NCBI GenBank assembly: GCA_020635975.1
Contig: JACJYT010000003.1
Span: 399,434-463,433 of the forward strand
Reading direction: 5' to 3'
DNA: 64,000 nucleotides
DNA from: Chitinophagales bacterium
GTDB lineage: Bacteria; Bacteroidota; Bacteroidia; Chitinophagales; UBA8649
Shown: positions 51,255 to 59,680 of the stretch, piece by piece
Numbering within the stretch: position 1 is the first letter of the stretch
Layout: each line of letters starts with the position of its first letter
The notes under the pieces: model-generated
Seen by the model: the letters and a program-made list of their open reading frames with translations, nothing else
Databases searched by the model: none
What the model was told of the DNA's origin: nothing
Program-made: the position numbers and the translations under genes

Positions 51255-52598
51255 ATGGCAACGTTTATTACAGTAATACAATTTTTTGCAGGTTTATCGA
51301 TTTTGATTATCCTTCACGAATTAGGACACTTTTTGGCAGCAAAGTATTTTGGTGTAAGAGTGATTAAGTTTTATCTCTTTTTCGATTTTCTTTTCCCTTT
51401 TCCAGAAGTAGCCAAGTTTTCTTTGTTTAAGAAAACCGTTGGTGAAACAGAATACGGCATAGGTTGGTTTCCCTTTGGAGGCTATGTTCAGATGGCAGGA
51501 ATTATGGATGAAAGCATGGATGAAGAAGCCCTTAAACAACCAGCACAGCCCGACGAATTTCGTTCTAAACCAGCTTGGCAGCGTTTAATTATTTTACTAG
51601 GTGGTATCATTGTCAACGTATTGGTGGCTTTTGTTTTGTATTCTATTTTAGCCTTTGGTTGGGGCGATTCTTACTTAGCGGTTGATGATCAGGTACATGG
51701 TATTTATTGCGATTCTACGGCCTTAGATTTAGGTTTAAAGAATGGGGATATTATTACTCATGTTAATGGTAAGAAGGTAGAAAATGCCGACAAAGTAAAG
51801 ATAGAAATGTTGTTTGCCTTAGCAGATAACATTACTTATGTAAGAAATGGACAAGAAGGTCAAATTGTAGGCATTGATAAGTTGTTTTATAAGAATGTAA
51901 TTGATAATCCAGAGATTGTTTTATTCGAAACAGCAACGCTAAGTGTAGTGGATACCATTACCAATGAGGATTTGAAAGCTTCTGGACTTCAAAAAGGCGA
52001 TAGAATCATTGCTTTTGAAGGAAAGCCCGTGGCCTATCAACAAGATTTAGCTTTATTGAAAAAAGGCTATGAAAATAAAGAAGTTAGCTTTTCTGTTCTT
52101 CGCGGCGCGGATACCTTAAACTTGTCGGCAAGCCTAGATGATAAGGCTATGTTTGGTTTTGGAGTGAATATGGATGAGTTTAAAATGACGCATCGTTCGT
52201 ATAATTTCTTTCAAGCTATTGTTGCTGGTCCAGTGAAAACTTGGAATACTTTGAAGTTTTATATTGCTCAATTTAAGCTAATGTTTGATCCTGTGGTTAA
52301 AGGTTATCGCCAAATCGGTGGCTTCGGAACCATTGCGCAATTGTATTCTGGTGGTTTTTCTTGGTATGCCTTTTTATCTAAAACGGCCTTTATTTCTATA
52401 GTTTTAGCATTTATGAATTTATTACCTATTCCTGCCTTAGACGGTGGTCATGCGGTTTTTACTATTTATGAAATGGTCTTTAGACGTCCAATGCCAGAAA
52501 AAGTGATGTACTATGCTCAGATAGCAGGAATGGTACTTTTGTTTGGTTTGTTGATCTATGCTAATGGTAATGATTTATTCCGTTGGTTTACTAAATAA
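51255..52598 (+). CDS. rseP: RIP metalloprotease RseP (site-2 protease)
   Basis: The ATG at 51255 gives 447 residues. The first helix carries HELGH (21-25) in IILHELGHFLAAKYFGVRV, and the second catalytic motif is LLPIPALDGGHAVF near 392. Two PDZ-like domains lie in the periplasmic part (GLKNGDIITHVNGKKV, GLQKGDRIIAFEGKPV). RseP cleaves membrane-anchored anti-sigma factors and signal-peptide remnants within the inner membrane. It lies 51 bases after the GH3 gene and ends at a strong terminator. Confidence 0.96.
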   Translation: MATFITVIQFFAGLSILIILHELGHFLAAKYFGVRVIKFYLFFDFLFPFPEVAKFSLFKKTVGETEYGIGWFPFGGYVQMAGIMDESMDEEALKQPAQPDEFRSKPAWQRLIILLGGIIVNVLVAFVLYSILAFGWGDSYLAVDDQVHGIYCDSTALDLGLKNGDIITHVNGKKVENADKVKIEMLFALADNITYVRNGQEGQIVGIDKLFYKNVIDNPEIVLFETATLSVVDTITNEDLKASGLQKGDRIIAFEGKPVAYQQDLALLKKGYENKEVSFSVLRGADTLNLSASLDDKAMFGFGVNMDEFKMTHRSYNFFQAIVAGPVKTWNTLKFYIAQFKLMFDPVVKGYRQIGGFGTIAQLYSGGFSWYAFLSKTAFISIVLAFMNLLPIPALDGGHAVFTIYEMVFRRPMPEKVMYYAQIAGMVLLFGLLIYANGNDLFRWFTK

Positions 52599-52627
52599 GT
52601 GAGCTTAGAAATTCGAATTTATTTTAA

Positions 52628-52657
52628 AACCCAATACTCTGTGTATTGGGTTTTTTT
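52628..52657 (+). terminator. Intrinsic terminator after rseP
   Basis: A 10-bp stem (AACCCAATAC / GTATTGGGTT, loop TCTGT) is followed by a run of T, 29 bases after the rseP stop. Confidence 0.92.
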
Positions 52658-52783
52658 ATTCTAGGAATATAGTTTTCATGTCTACATGCTCTTGTCTCAA
52701 TAAAGCATAAAACTTCTGACAAATTTTAGAAAGAAGTGCAAGCTTAAGAAGTAAATCTTAGCATTTAGTTCTAACTTTATCCA

Positions 52784-53362
52784 ATGAATTTATTAAACAA
52801 AATAGGGGAACTTAAGCGAAGCAATATAGAGTATTACTATGCGCTTTGCCTACTTTCTGTTTATGGTATTTGGAAAATAGTAAAGTTAGTTTCCGCGGCA
52901 ATAAGTTCTTTAGACAAATTTGGAACTAGTTTTAATGAAGGACTAGCAAATATTTATGTTCAAGCCATCGCAAGTTTGTTAAAGTTATTTTCTATAGAAT
53001 ATAATACTTTTCTTACCACAACATCCTATGGCGAGTTTATCACGATTGCTATAGATGGCGCTCCTGGCATCTACGTAGCCTACCATTGTTTAGGAATTAC
53101 TGCTTCTTTGGTTTTTGCCCTTACTATCGTTTTGTTGCCGGGTTCTTCGCTACGCAAATTGTTTTTCATTACTTCAGGATTAGCAACGATGTTTGTCATG
53201 AATACCGCGCGTTTAGCAGTTTTGGTGGTGCTCGATAAATATGTAAGCAGATTTTGGGTAGAAATGAACCATTCTGTAATTTTTGTAATCATGTTTTATA
53301 GTATTTTACTACTATTTCACTACCTGTTTTTGAAGCCCTATCTTCAAAAAATGAAAGCATAA
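52784..53362 (+). CDS. Exosortase/archaeosortase-family membrane protein
   Basis: The 192 residues have about six membrane helices. The family catalytic triad is visible: C102 in VAYHCLGITASLVF, R143 in VMNTARLAVLVVL and H163 in EMNHSVIFVIMF. Exosortases are membrane transpeptidase-like enzymes that process C-terminal sorting signals (PEP-CTERM in proteobacteria). No PEP-CTERM-like cargo is obvious nearby, and the T9SS cargo here use a different system. It stands alone between two terminators. A one-mismatch -7 element (TAACTTTA) lies 4 bases before the ATG. Confidence 0.88.
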   Translation: MNLLNKIGELKRSNIEYYYALCLLSVYGIWKIVKLVSAAISSLDKFGTSFNEGLANIYVQAIASLLKLFSIEYNTFLTTTSYGEFITIAIDGAPGIYVAYHCLGITASLVFALTIVLLPGSSLRKLFFITSGLATMFVMNTARLAVLVVLDKYVSRFWVEMNHSVIFVIMFYSILLLFHYLFLKPYLQKMKA

Positions 53363-53364
53363 AA

Positions 53365-53394
53365 AAAGCTCTTTTGCATTGCAAAAGAGCTTTT
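53365..53394. terminator. Bidirectional terminator between exosortase and SQR-like genes
   Basis: A 13-bp stem (AAAGCTCTTTTGC / GCAAAAGAGCTTT, loop ATT) has A-run and T-run flanks and lies between two convergent genes. Confidence 0.92.
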
Positions 53395-53399
53395 AAGTT

Positions 53400-54659
53400 C
53401 TAAACGTTTTCTCCTTTCATCATTTTTTCCCAATACAAATAAGGAAGGATATATTTTTTAAGCATCCATAAACGCCAATGTTCTTTAGAGGAATCGAAGA
53501 TTAACATTTGTTTTAATTTTGGATCTGGAGTAAAGTTAGAGTCGTAGTCGAACTCTGCTAGTATCATTTTGCCATAGCCTGTAACTAAAGGACAAGAGGA
53601 ATAACCATTGTAAGATTTACTTCCTAATTGTTGCTTGTCGATTAGTTGTATCAAGTTGTCTACCACTATAGGCACTTGCTTTCTAATGGCAGCTCCAGTT
53701 TTTGCAGTAGGCAATGCAGCCACATCCCCTAAACCAAAGATATTTGGATACTTTTTGTGCTGCATGCTATGAATATCAACATCCAACCAACCAGCCTCAT
53801 TCACTAAATCCGATTCTTTAATAAATTTCGGCGCGGTTTGAGGAGGAGCTATGTGCAGCATATCGAAAGGCATTTCAATTACGGAATCTCCAGAAAGTTT
53901 TTCCTTTAGCACATTGTTTTCATTGATTACACATTGATTATCTCCAGCATTAACTTGTTTGAAGGTGATGATTCTATTTTCACCATCTATTTTAATAGGA
54001 GCGTAGTGAGGCTTAAAATGTATGCCATAATTCAGAATTACTTTTTCCAAACTTTGCTTGATTTCTTTAACGCCAAATACCACGCCTCCTGGAGTTGCAA
54101 ATACCACATTCGATTGATTCGAAATACCATGTTTTTTAAAATAGTCTGCGGCGAGATAGGCAATTTTTTGAGGCGCACCTCCACACTTGATAGGGGTAGT
54201 AGGTTGGGTGAAAATAGCATTTCCCCCTTTAAAGTTTTTAATTACTTCCCAAGTATGTTTTGGATCGGTATAGTTGCTACAAACTACTCCTTTTCCTAAA
54301 GATTCACTTAAGCCTTCAATTAGACTAGTGTCCATTATTAAGCCGGGAGCAACTACCATGTAATCATAGTTAATTGTTCCAGAATTTTGGGTAGCCACTT
54401 GCTTTTCTTTTGCTCTTATTTCTGTTGCAAAATCTTGTATCCAGGTTACCCCCTTCGGAATAAGACTCGCCATTGGTCGCTTAGTCTTTTCAAAGTCATA
54501 GGTGCCAGCACCAACTAAGGTCCATGCAGGCTGATAATAATGGAATTCGGCGGGATCTAAAATGGTGATTTTAGCCTTGCTATGCTTTTTTAGCAGTTGG
54601 CTTGCTACCATGATGCCAGCAGTGCCAGCCCCAATGATAAGAATTTGGGTGTCTTTCAT
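53400..54659 (-). CDS. Sulfide:quinone oxidoreductase-like flavoprotein
   Basis: The ATG at 54659 gives 419 residues and starts with the FAD dinucleotide fold (ILIIGAGTAGIMVASQLL); a longer ATG at 54764 would add an unrelated leader. HYYQPAWTLVGAG, GVVCSNYTDP and IKCGGAPQKIAYLAADYF carry two of the Cys used by SQR enzymes; GLGDVAALPTAKTGAA is the second FAD motif. SQR oxidises sulfide to polysulfide and reduces quinone at the membrane. The third redox Cys typical of class I enzymes is not apparent, so another NADH-dehydrogenase-like activity is possible. Confidence 0.88.
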   Translation of the reverse strand: MKDTQILIIGAGTAGIMVASQLLKKHSKAKITILDPAEFHYYQPAWTLVGAGTYDFEKTKRPMASLIPKGVTWIQDFATEIRAKEKQVATQNSGTINYDYMVVAPGLIMDTSLIEGLSESLGKGVVCSNYTDPKHTWEVIKNFKGGNAIFTQPTTPIKCGGAPQKIAYLAADYFKKHGISNQSNVVFATPGGVVFGVKEIKQSLEKVILNYGIHFKPHYAPIKIDGENRIITFKQVNAGDNQCVINENNVLKEKLSGDSVIEMPFDMLHIAPPQTAPKFIKESDLVNEAGWLDVDIHSMQHKKYPNIFGLGDVAALPTAKTGAAIRKQVPIVVDNLIQLIDKQQLGSKSYNGYSSCPLVTGYGKMILAEFDYDSNFTPDPKLKQMLIFDSSKEHWRLWMLKKYILPYLYWEKMMKGENV

Positions 54660-54807
54660 GTTCTTGTTGATTTGGTTTACAGATAAAGCTATAAAATGAA
54701 ATTCTTTTGCATTGTATCCAAGGTTACATAGGCGACTTTGACTGGAATTATCTTGCTTTCTCAAGCATCTTTTTCAAGGCTTAGATAAATAATTCAAAAT
54801 CTAGTTT

Positions 54808-54815
54808 TATATTTG
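54808..54815 (+). promoter_or_regulatory. Bacteroidota -7 promoter element for tRNA-Leu
   Basis: TATATTTG, an exact TAnnTTTG match 12 bases before the mature tRNA 5' end. Confidence 0.62.
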
Positions 54816-54827
54816 CACTCCCTTAAG

Positions 54828-54911
54828 GCCCGAGTGGCGGAATTGGTAGACGCGCTGGATTCAAAATCCAGTTTTCGCAAGGAAGTGCGGGTTCGATTCC
54901 CGCCTCGGGTA
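54828..54911 (+). tRNA. tRNA-Leu (anticodon CAA)
   Basis: The sequence folds as a type II tRNA with a long variable arm: acceptor GCCCGAG paired to CTCGGGT, D-arm with GGAATTGGTAGAC, anticodon stem CTGGA/TCCAG with loop TTCAAAA (anticodon CAA), variable arm TTTTCGCAAGGAA, and T-arm GGTTCGATTCC. The discriminator is A73. CCA is not encoded. Confidence 0.97.
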
Positions 54912-54920
54912 CTGCCAGAA

Positions 54921-54948
54921 AAGCTCAACAGAAATGTTGGGCTTTTTT
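54921..54948 (+). terminator. Intrinsic terminator after tRNA-Leu
   Basis: A stem (AAGCTCAACA / TGTTGGGCTT, one G-T pair, loop GAAA) is followed by T6, 9 bases after the tRNA 3' end. Confidence 0.9.
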
Positions 54949-55045
54949 ATTAGTCGAAATCCAGCTTAAATTATTTAAAGGAAAGAATTTAATGCAGAAT
55001 AGCATCCTATAGCCGCAAAGAGAGCTTAGTAAAAGTAGAACGATT

Positions 55046-56869
55046 TTATTTTTCTAAAAAACTAGTATCGCTTAAGGCCTTCAAAAAATTAACTAAATCG
55101 CTTTTTTCTTGTTCACTTAAATTCAGTGGTTCACTGTCTAAGCTTTGTGAAGGTAAATCCATTCCTTGTCCTTTACCTCCACCTTTATTGTAGAAGTCTA
55201 TCACTTCTTCTAGACTAGCAAAAACACCATTGTGCATGTAAGGTGCACTTAGTTCTATATTTCGCAAAGCTGGAGTTTTAAACGCAAATTGGTGAATTTC
55301 TAATTTAGTGTTTCCATACCTGCCTACATCTGAATCAATAATACTAGGATTCTTCTTGTCTTTTGGAACCCCTAAAATTTCAGATTCTGTGTCGGTATAA
55401 TGCGGCGGAACTAAACCATTAAACAAAGGGAAAAAATGACAAGTAGCGCATTTCGCTTTGCCCGCGAACAAATTGAATCCATTTATTTCCGATTGATTCA
55501 AAGCAGTCTTGTCTCCTGCAAAGTATTGGTCCAATTTAGAATTCCTACTTGTAAAAGTACCAATATACTCGGCTATTGAGGTAGCAAGTTTATTCGCATC
55601 GATTTCTCCGACATAAGCTTTTTTGAACAATTCTGCATATTCTGGTTTTTGTTTTAGGCTATCTATTATAAGAGATAAGTTGCCGCCCATTTCTAAGTCG
55701 TTATGAATTACATTGATAACTTGGGTCTCTAATTTCTTTGATCTAGAATCATAAAAGAACTTAGTTTGATAGGCCACATTGATTAAGGATGGCGTATTTC
55801 TTAAGAGGCTTGTTTCTCCATCGATACTAAGATTTTTAACTAAGCCATCGGTGAATGCATATTCTTTAATATGACAGCTAGAACAAGCTCTAGTATGGTT
55901 GGAGGATAAAAGTTTTTCTTCAAATAATTTCTTTCCAATGGCAAGGCTGTGCTCGGATTGTAGGGGTGCAAAGTAAAGTTGGTTCAAGCTATTCGGGTCG
56001 AATAAATAGCGGGCCTCTCTGTTAATGGCATTCTTGTTAGAAGGGAATTCATAATTCAGTTCTTTTGTAAGCGTATATAGATAAGAAGAAAGAGGATGCA
56101 AGTGCCTATCCATAAATTCTAGCCTATTAAATTTATCGAAGTCTTGGTTTTTCTTTAAATAGTTTATCGCCTTTTGAGTGGTTTTTATTCCATACGAATA
56201 GAGAGCTTTTTTATTGTTTTGAACAAAAAGGGCTTTGTAAAAGGAAAGTACTTTTTTGAGAGATTCCAAATTCGCATGCGCTTCTGCTAGCGAGTTTTTG
56301 GATCTTACTCCATCGAATCCAGTGATTCCAAGTGCCTCTAATCGGTATACTTCAACTCGTAAGGCATCTATAACGATGGTGTTAAATAAGTGAGAATTTT
56401 CGGGCTTTCTACTTTGAGAAATTTGGATTTCCTCTTGAACAAGTTTAATAAGTAGGACTAGTTCCTGTTTTAAATTGGCGCGACTTTCTTTATCTGGCTT
56501 GTAGATTAAATCTTCAATAACTTGGAGTCCATGTGCTGCTATTACATCCGACTCTAGATTCGATTCATAAGCACTAAGAACATTGGGTGAGTTATAATTT
56601 TTATTCTTGAAATTATCGGTATAGACTACAAGAAATTCTACGTATTTGAAGGCTATTCGACAAGCTAGGAAACTATTTTTAAGATCGCTTTCGGGAATAT
56701 TTTGCTGCTCTAGGTCTTGTAGTTCAAGGAGCTTAGCTTCGAAGGAGTTTAATTTTTCTAAATGGTACTTACTAATGCTCTCTGCAATTGTTTGCTCAGT
56801 GCTTTCCTCCATTAGATTAAGAGAAAAGGCAAACATGACTAAGAAAATTGCAGCTTTAATAAAATTCAT
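55046..56869 (-). CDS. Di-heme cytochrome c peroxidase family protein with long N-terminal helical domain
   Basis: The 607 residues start with a signal-like segment (MNFIKAAIFLVMFAFSLNLM). Residues about 30-270 are helical and contain IAAHGLQVIEDLIYKPD, which faintly resembles imelysin-like domains. From about 290 the MauG/CCP fold follows: heme motif CSSCH in HTRACSSCHIKEYAFTDG, then CATCH in GKAKCATCHFFPLFNG, and the Met-bearing APYMHNGVFASLEEVIDFY. These periplasmic enzymes reduce peroxide or oxidise protein substrates. The N-terminal extension is not found in classical CcpA. The gene stands alone on the minus strand. Confidence 0.91.
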   Translation of the reverse strand: MNFIKAAIFLVMFAFSLNLMEESTEQTIAESISKYHLEKLNSFEAKLLELQDLEQQNIPESDLKNSFLACRIAFKYVEFLVVYTDNFKNKNYNSPNVLSAYESNLESDVIAAHGLQVIEDLIYKPDKESRANLKQELVLLIKLVQEEIQISQSRKPENSHLFNTIVIDALRVEVYRLEALGITGFDGVRSKNSLAEAHANLESLKKVLSFYKALFVQNNKKALYSYGIKTTQKAINYLKKNQDFDKFNRLEFMDRHLHPLSSYLYTLTKELNYEFPSNKNAINREARYLFDPNSLNQLYFAPLQSEHSLAIGKKLFEEKLLSSNHTRACSSCHIKEYAFTDGLVKNLSIDGETSLLRNTPSLINVAYQTKFFYDSRSKKLETQVINVIHNDLEMGGNLSLIIDSLKQKPEYAELFKKAYVGEIDANKLATSIAEYIGTFTSRNSKLDQYFAGDKTALNQSEINGFNLFAGKAKCATCHFFPLFNGLVPPHYTDTESEILGVPKDKKNPSIIDSDVGRYGNTKLEIHQFAFKTPALRNIELSAPYMHNGVFASLEEVIDFYNKGGGKGQGMDLPSQSLDSEPLNLSEQEKSDLVNFLKALSDTSFLEK

Positions 56870-57057
56870 TGCTATTTAGAGGCATTATACGGATGCTAAA
56901 ATATGCAAATAGTTTAAAGCAAAGCTTAGTTTTTGTTTATCAAATTTGAATATGTACAATTTTAGGAAGTATTTTTTTGTTCTCCTGAGCAGCTAGATAA
57001 AGACACAAACGGGCCTAGCATGTGACTCTTTTTACAGGGCTGTCTAGCTTAACAAGC

Positions 57058-58104
57058 TTAATTCTTTGGATAGTATTTCTGCTTCCAAAATAAAGCGAGT
57101 TTAACCAAGAGGATGAGCGCTGGTACTTCGATTAAGGGACCAACCACTCCGGCAAATGCCTGACCGGAATGCAAGCCAAAAACCGCAATGGCAACGGCAA
57201 TGGCAAGTTCAAAATTATTGCCAGTGGCAGTGAAAGAGATACTAATATTTTCCTCGTAATTAGCGCCAAAAAATTTGCTCCAGAAGAAGGAGATGACGAA
57301 CATTAGACTAAAATAGATTACTAGGGGAAGTGCTAGTCGCAATACATCCAAAGGAATGTTGATTATTACTTCGCCCTTTAGAGAAAACATGACTACTATA
57401 GTAAAAAGTAGCGCAAGGAGAGTTAAGGGCGAAATTTTTCGAAGGTATATCTTTTGATACCATTCTTCCCCTTTTATTGTGATTAGAATAAATCTTGAGG
57501 CAAGGCCTAAGAAAAATGGGATGCCTAGATAGATGGCTGTGCTTTTTGCAATACTCAGTACAGACACGTCAATCAAATCTCCTGAATAGCCAAATAGAGG
57601 AGGGAGTTTGGTGATGAAAAGCCAAGCGTAGAAGCTGTAAGCAAAGACCTGGAATATACTGTTTAAGGCAACTAAAGCTGCTGCATATTCTTTACTTCCT
57701 TCAGCGAGATCATTCCAAACGAGCACCATGGCAATACATCTGGCAAGTCCAACAAGAATTAAACCGGTCATGTATTCGGGATAGTCGTGTAAAAAGATTA
57801 GCGCCAAAACAAACATTAGAATTGGACCAATAACCCAGTTTAAAAGAAGAGAGCTTACTAGGATTTTAGGGTTTTGAAAAATCTTGGTGAGGGAGCCGTA
57901 ATCTACCTTGGCTAGGGGCGGATACATCATAAGTATTAAGCCTATGGCGATAAGGATGTTGGTGTTTCCGCTTTGAAAGGAATGAATAAAGCCAGCAGAG
58001 CTTGGAAGAAAGTAGCCAATCGCAAGACCTAGAACCATTGCGGCAAAAATCCAAAGACTTAGATATTGATCTAGAAATTTTAAATTTTTCTTTGTTGTAC
58101 TCAT
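57058..58104 (-). CDS. acr3: Arsenite efflux transporter, ACR3 type
   Basis: The 348 residues have about ten membrane helices and ACR3 landmarks: LVGLARCIAMVLVWNDLAEG holds the Cys essential for arsenite transport, and ISISFTATGNNFELAIAVAI is the second conserved helix. The protein exports As(III) at the inner membrane. It is the last gene of an arsR-DUF6428-arsC-acr3 operon. Its ATG overlaps the arsC stop by 4 bases, which indicates coupled translation. Confidence 0.96.
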   Translation of the reverse strand: MSTTKKNLKFLDQYLSLWIFAAMVLGLAIGYFLPSSAGFIHSFQSGNTNILIAIGLILMMYPPLAKVDYGSLTKIFQNPKILVSSLLLNWVIGPILMFVLALIFLHDYPEYMTGLILVGLARCIAMVLVWNDLAEGSKEYAAALVALNSIFQVFAYSFYAWLFITKLPPLFGYSGDLIDVSVLSIAKSTAIYLGIPFFLGLASRFILITIKGEEWYQKIYLRKISPLTLLALLFTIVVMFSLKGEVIINIPLDVLRLALPLVIYFSLMFVISFFWSKFFGANYEENISISFTATGNNFELAIAVAIAVFGLHSGQAFAGVVGPLIEVPALILLVKLALFWKQKYYPKN

Positions 58105-58706
58105 TCCATTTTTTTGACCTTAGAAAATACATAAAACATTTCTTCGCCAATTTGATAGGCGCGTTCTAAATATCTACTGTCTTCTTCTTCTGTGTTATCG
58201 TAAATTTTCGGATCCTCGTAAGGGAGAGATACTTTAGCGGTGGCTCTAAAAGTTAAGGGACAATTTTTATCGGCGTCTGAACAGGTCATTACGGCAATAT
58301 AGCGATTGGGAAGGGTGAGATGATCTAAACGCTTAGAGTGAACCATGAAGGCGCTATTAAAATTGTGAAATTTCACCAAATAGTTATCTCTGGTATTCTC
58401 CAATTTAAAAATTAGAAACCCTAGAGTTTCCAGAGCCTTTTTGGTTCCTGGGTAAATCATGGTCGGCTCCATCCCACTAGAGAACATTTCGGAAACAATG
58501 CCATAATGGCTTGCGGCAGTATGTGCCCAAATTTGGGCCATAATACTTCTTCTAGAGTTATGGGTGCATATAAAGTTTAGATGCACTCTTTGAAAAGTAT
58601 CAATGCTTTTTTGAATGGCTTTTACTAATTCATCTAGCACCTTTTTTCTTTCTTCACTTATGTTTTCTGAGTTAAAACCTTCAATGGTTTCATCAATTAT
58701 CATCAT
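58101..58706 (-). CDS. Arsenate reductase-like low-molecular-weight phosphatase
   Basis: The 201 residues hold a phosphatase-like CX5R loop, C47-THNSR-R53, in LNFICTHNSRRSIMAQ, and a second Cys pair in VMTCSDADKNCPL. The fold is that of thioredoxin-coupled ArsC, with a helical N-terminal extension of about 40 residues. It should reduce arsenate to arsenite for export by the ACR3 protein encoded downstream. The preferred reductant (thioredoxin or bacillithiol) is open; bshC in this window makes bacillithiol possible. It follows the DUF6428 gene after 21 bases. Confidence 0.92.
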   Translation of the reverse strand: MMIIDETIEGFNSENISEERKKVLDELVKAIQKSIDTFQRVHLNFICTHNSRRSIMAQIWAHTAASHYGIVSEMFSSGMEPTMIYPGTKKALETLGFLIFKLENTRDNYLVKFHNFNSAFMVHSKRLDHLTLPNRYIAVMTCSDADKNCPLTFRATAKVSLPYEDPKIYDNTEEEDSRYLERAYQIGEEMFYVFSKVKKME

Positions 58707-58727
58707 GGTAGATTCGTATTTTTTTAT

Positions 58728-59198
58728 TTAACAACAGCCTGAATTTGGTGCACAGCAAGCTTTACTCTCCTGTAGGCTAGCAAGATCTTTTTTCAATTTT
58801 TCCTGTGGAATACCACACTTGTCTTGAGCTAAACAATCGGTGTGGGTATTGAGCAAATGAAAGACCCCATCGCTATAACTTAGTTGGTATTTTTCGATAG
58901 TCGATCCTTGATATTCCACTTCTATTTCTCCATCTATTAATTGCAGTTTATCCTCTGCTAAAGCAATAATGCTTAATAGTTTACTTGCAGCTAGTCGGTG
59001 GTCGTAATCGTTTGCTGTCCAAAGCTGAAAAGTAATGGAACTTTGCTTTCTTAAAGTACCGCCGCAGTCGATGAAGCTTTTATCTAATTGACCAATTTCT
59101 GTTAGATGGAAATGTTCGGGTAGTAGCTCGCCATTGGGCATTATAAAGCGCACGTGGTCAAGATTTTCTAGGTTTTTTTTAATTTCGCTTAGTTTCAT
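58728..59198 (-). CDS. DUF6428-family protein of the arsenic operon
   Basis: The 156 residues match the family of uncharacterised proteins often found in Bacteroidota ars operons: VRFIMPNGELLPEHFHLTEI, FIDCGGTLRKQSSITFQLW, TANDYDHRLAASKLL. A Cys-rich tail (KACCAPNSGCC) suggests arsenite or metal binding. Function is unknown; position between arsR and arsC supports a role in arsenic handling. It lies 7 bases after arsR. Confidence 0.88.
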   Translation of the reverse strand: MKLSEIKKNLENLDHVRFIMPNGELLPEHFHLTEIGQLDKSFIDCGGTLRKQSSITFQLWTANDYDHRLAASKLLSIIALAEDKLQLIDGEIEVEYQGSTIEKYQLSYSDGVFHLLNTHTDCLAQDKCGIPQEKLKKDLASLQESKACCAPNSGCC

Positions 59199-59205
59199 AT
59201 TCTAT

Positions 59206-59538
59206 TTATTTACAACAGTTAGTATTCTTTTCTATTTGATTTAATAAGTTTCCAAGAACGGTATGAATTTCTTTTAAACCATCTGGATTAATGCAGTAGC
59301 ATATGTTTTTTCCCTCGATATTGCCTTGTATTAAGCCAGCCTGCTTTAACTCAGCTAGATGTCGTGAAATAGTAGGTTGGGCGAGGGGTAGTTCTTCTAC
59401 GATATCATTACAAATACAAGAAGGACTTTCCGATAAAAATTCTATAATAGCAAAACGAGCAGGATGACCTAAAGCTTTCAAGCTATTCGATATGTTTATG
59501 GTTTCTTGTTTAAAACCATCCGTTTTTGTTATTCCCAT
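59206..59538 (-). CDS. arsR: ArsR-family arsenic-responsive repressor
   Basis: The 110 residues form a winged helix-turn-helix: LKALGHPARFAIIEFLSESP, then the CxC motif in SCICNDIVEELPLAQPTISR, and HLAELKQAGLIQGNIEGKNI. The Cys pair (CIC) and the C-terminal NCCK fit As(III) binding. Without arsenite it should bind its own operator and repress the operon. A perfect ATATTGCAATAT palindrome overlaps its ATG. Confidence 0.95.
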   Translation of the reverse strand: MGITKTDGFKQETINISNSLKALGHPARFAIIEFLSESPSCICNDIVEELPLAQPTISRHLAELKQAGLIQGNIEGKNICYCINPDGLKEIHTVLGNLLNQIEKNTNCCK

Positions 59539-59558
59539 ATTGCAATATTACAATATTA
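59537..59558. promoter_or_regulatory. Candidate ArsR operator
   Basis: A perfect 12-base palindrome, ATATTGCAATAT (59537-59548), overlaps the arsR start codon. It merges with a tandem 8-base repeat, CAATATTA twice (59543-59558). Position and symmetry fit autoregulation by ArsR. Confidence 0.68.
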
Positions 59559-59633
59559 ATTTTTGATTAGAAAATTTTCTTGGATTAATTTTTTATAATC
59601 GATCCTAAAGGTAATTGGCGAGGGAGGAAAAAA

Positions 59634-59661
59634 AATCCCCAATGAGTATTCATCTGGGATT
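59634..59661 (-). terminator. Minus-strand terminator after the diheme cytochrome gene
   Basis: A stem with arms AATCCC and GGGATT plus an inner ATGA/TCAT is followed, on the minus strand, by a T8 run. It lies about 20 bases after the stop at 59681. Confidence 0.75.
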
Positions 59662-59680
59662 AGTAAGAATTTGTAGCATT

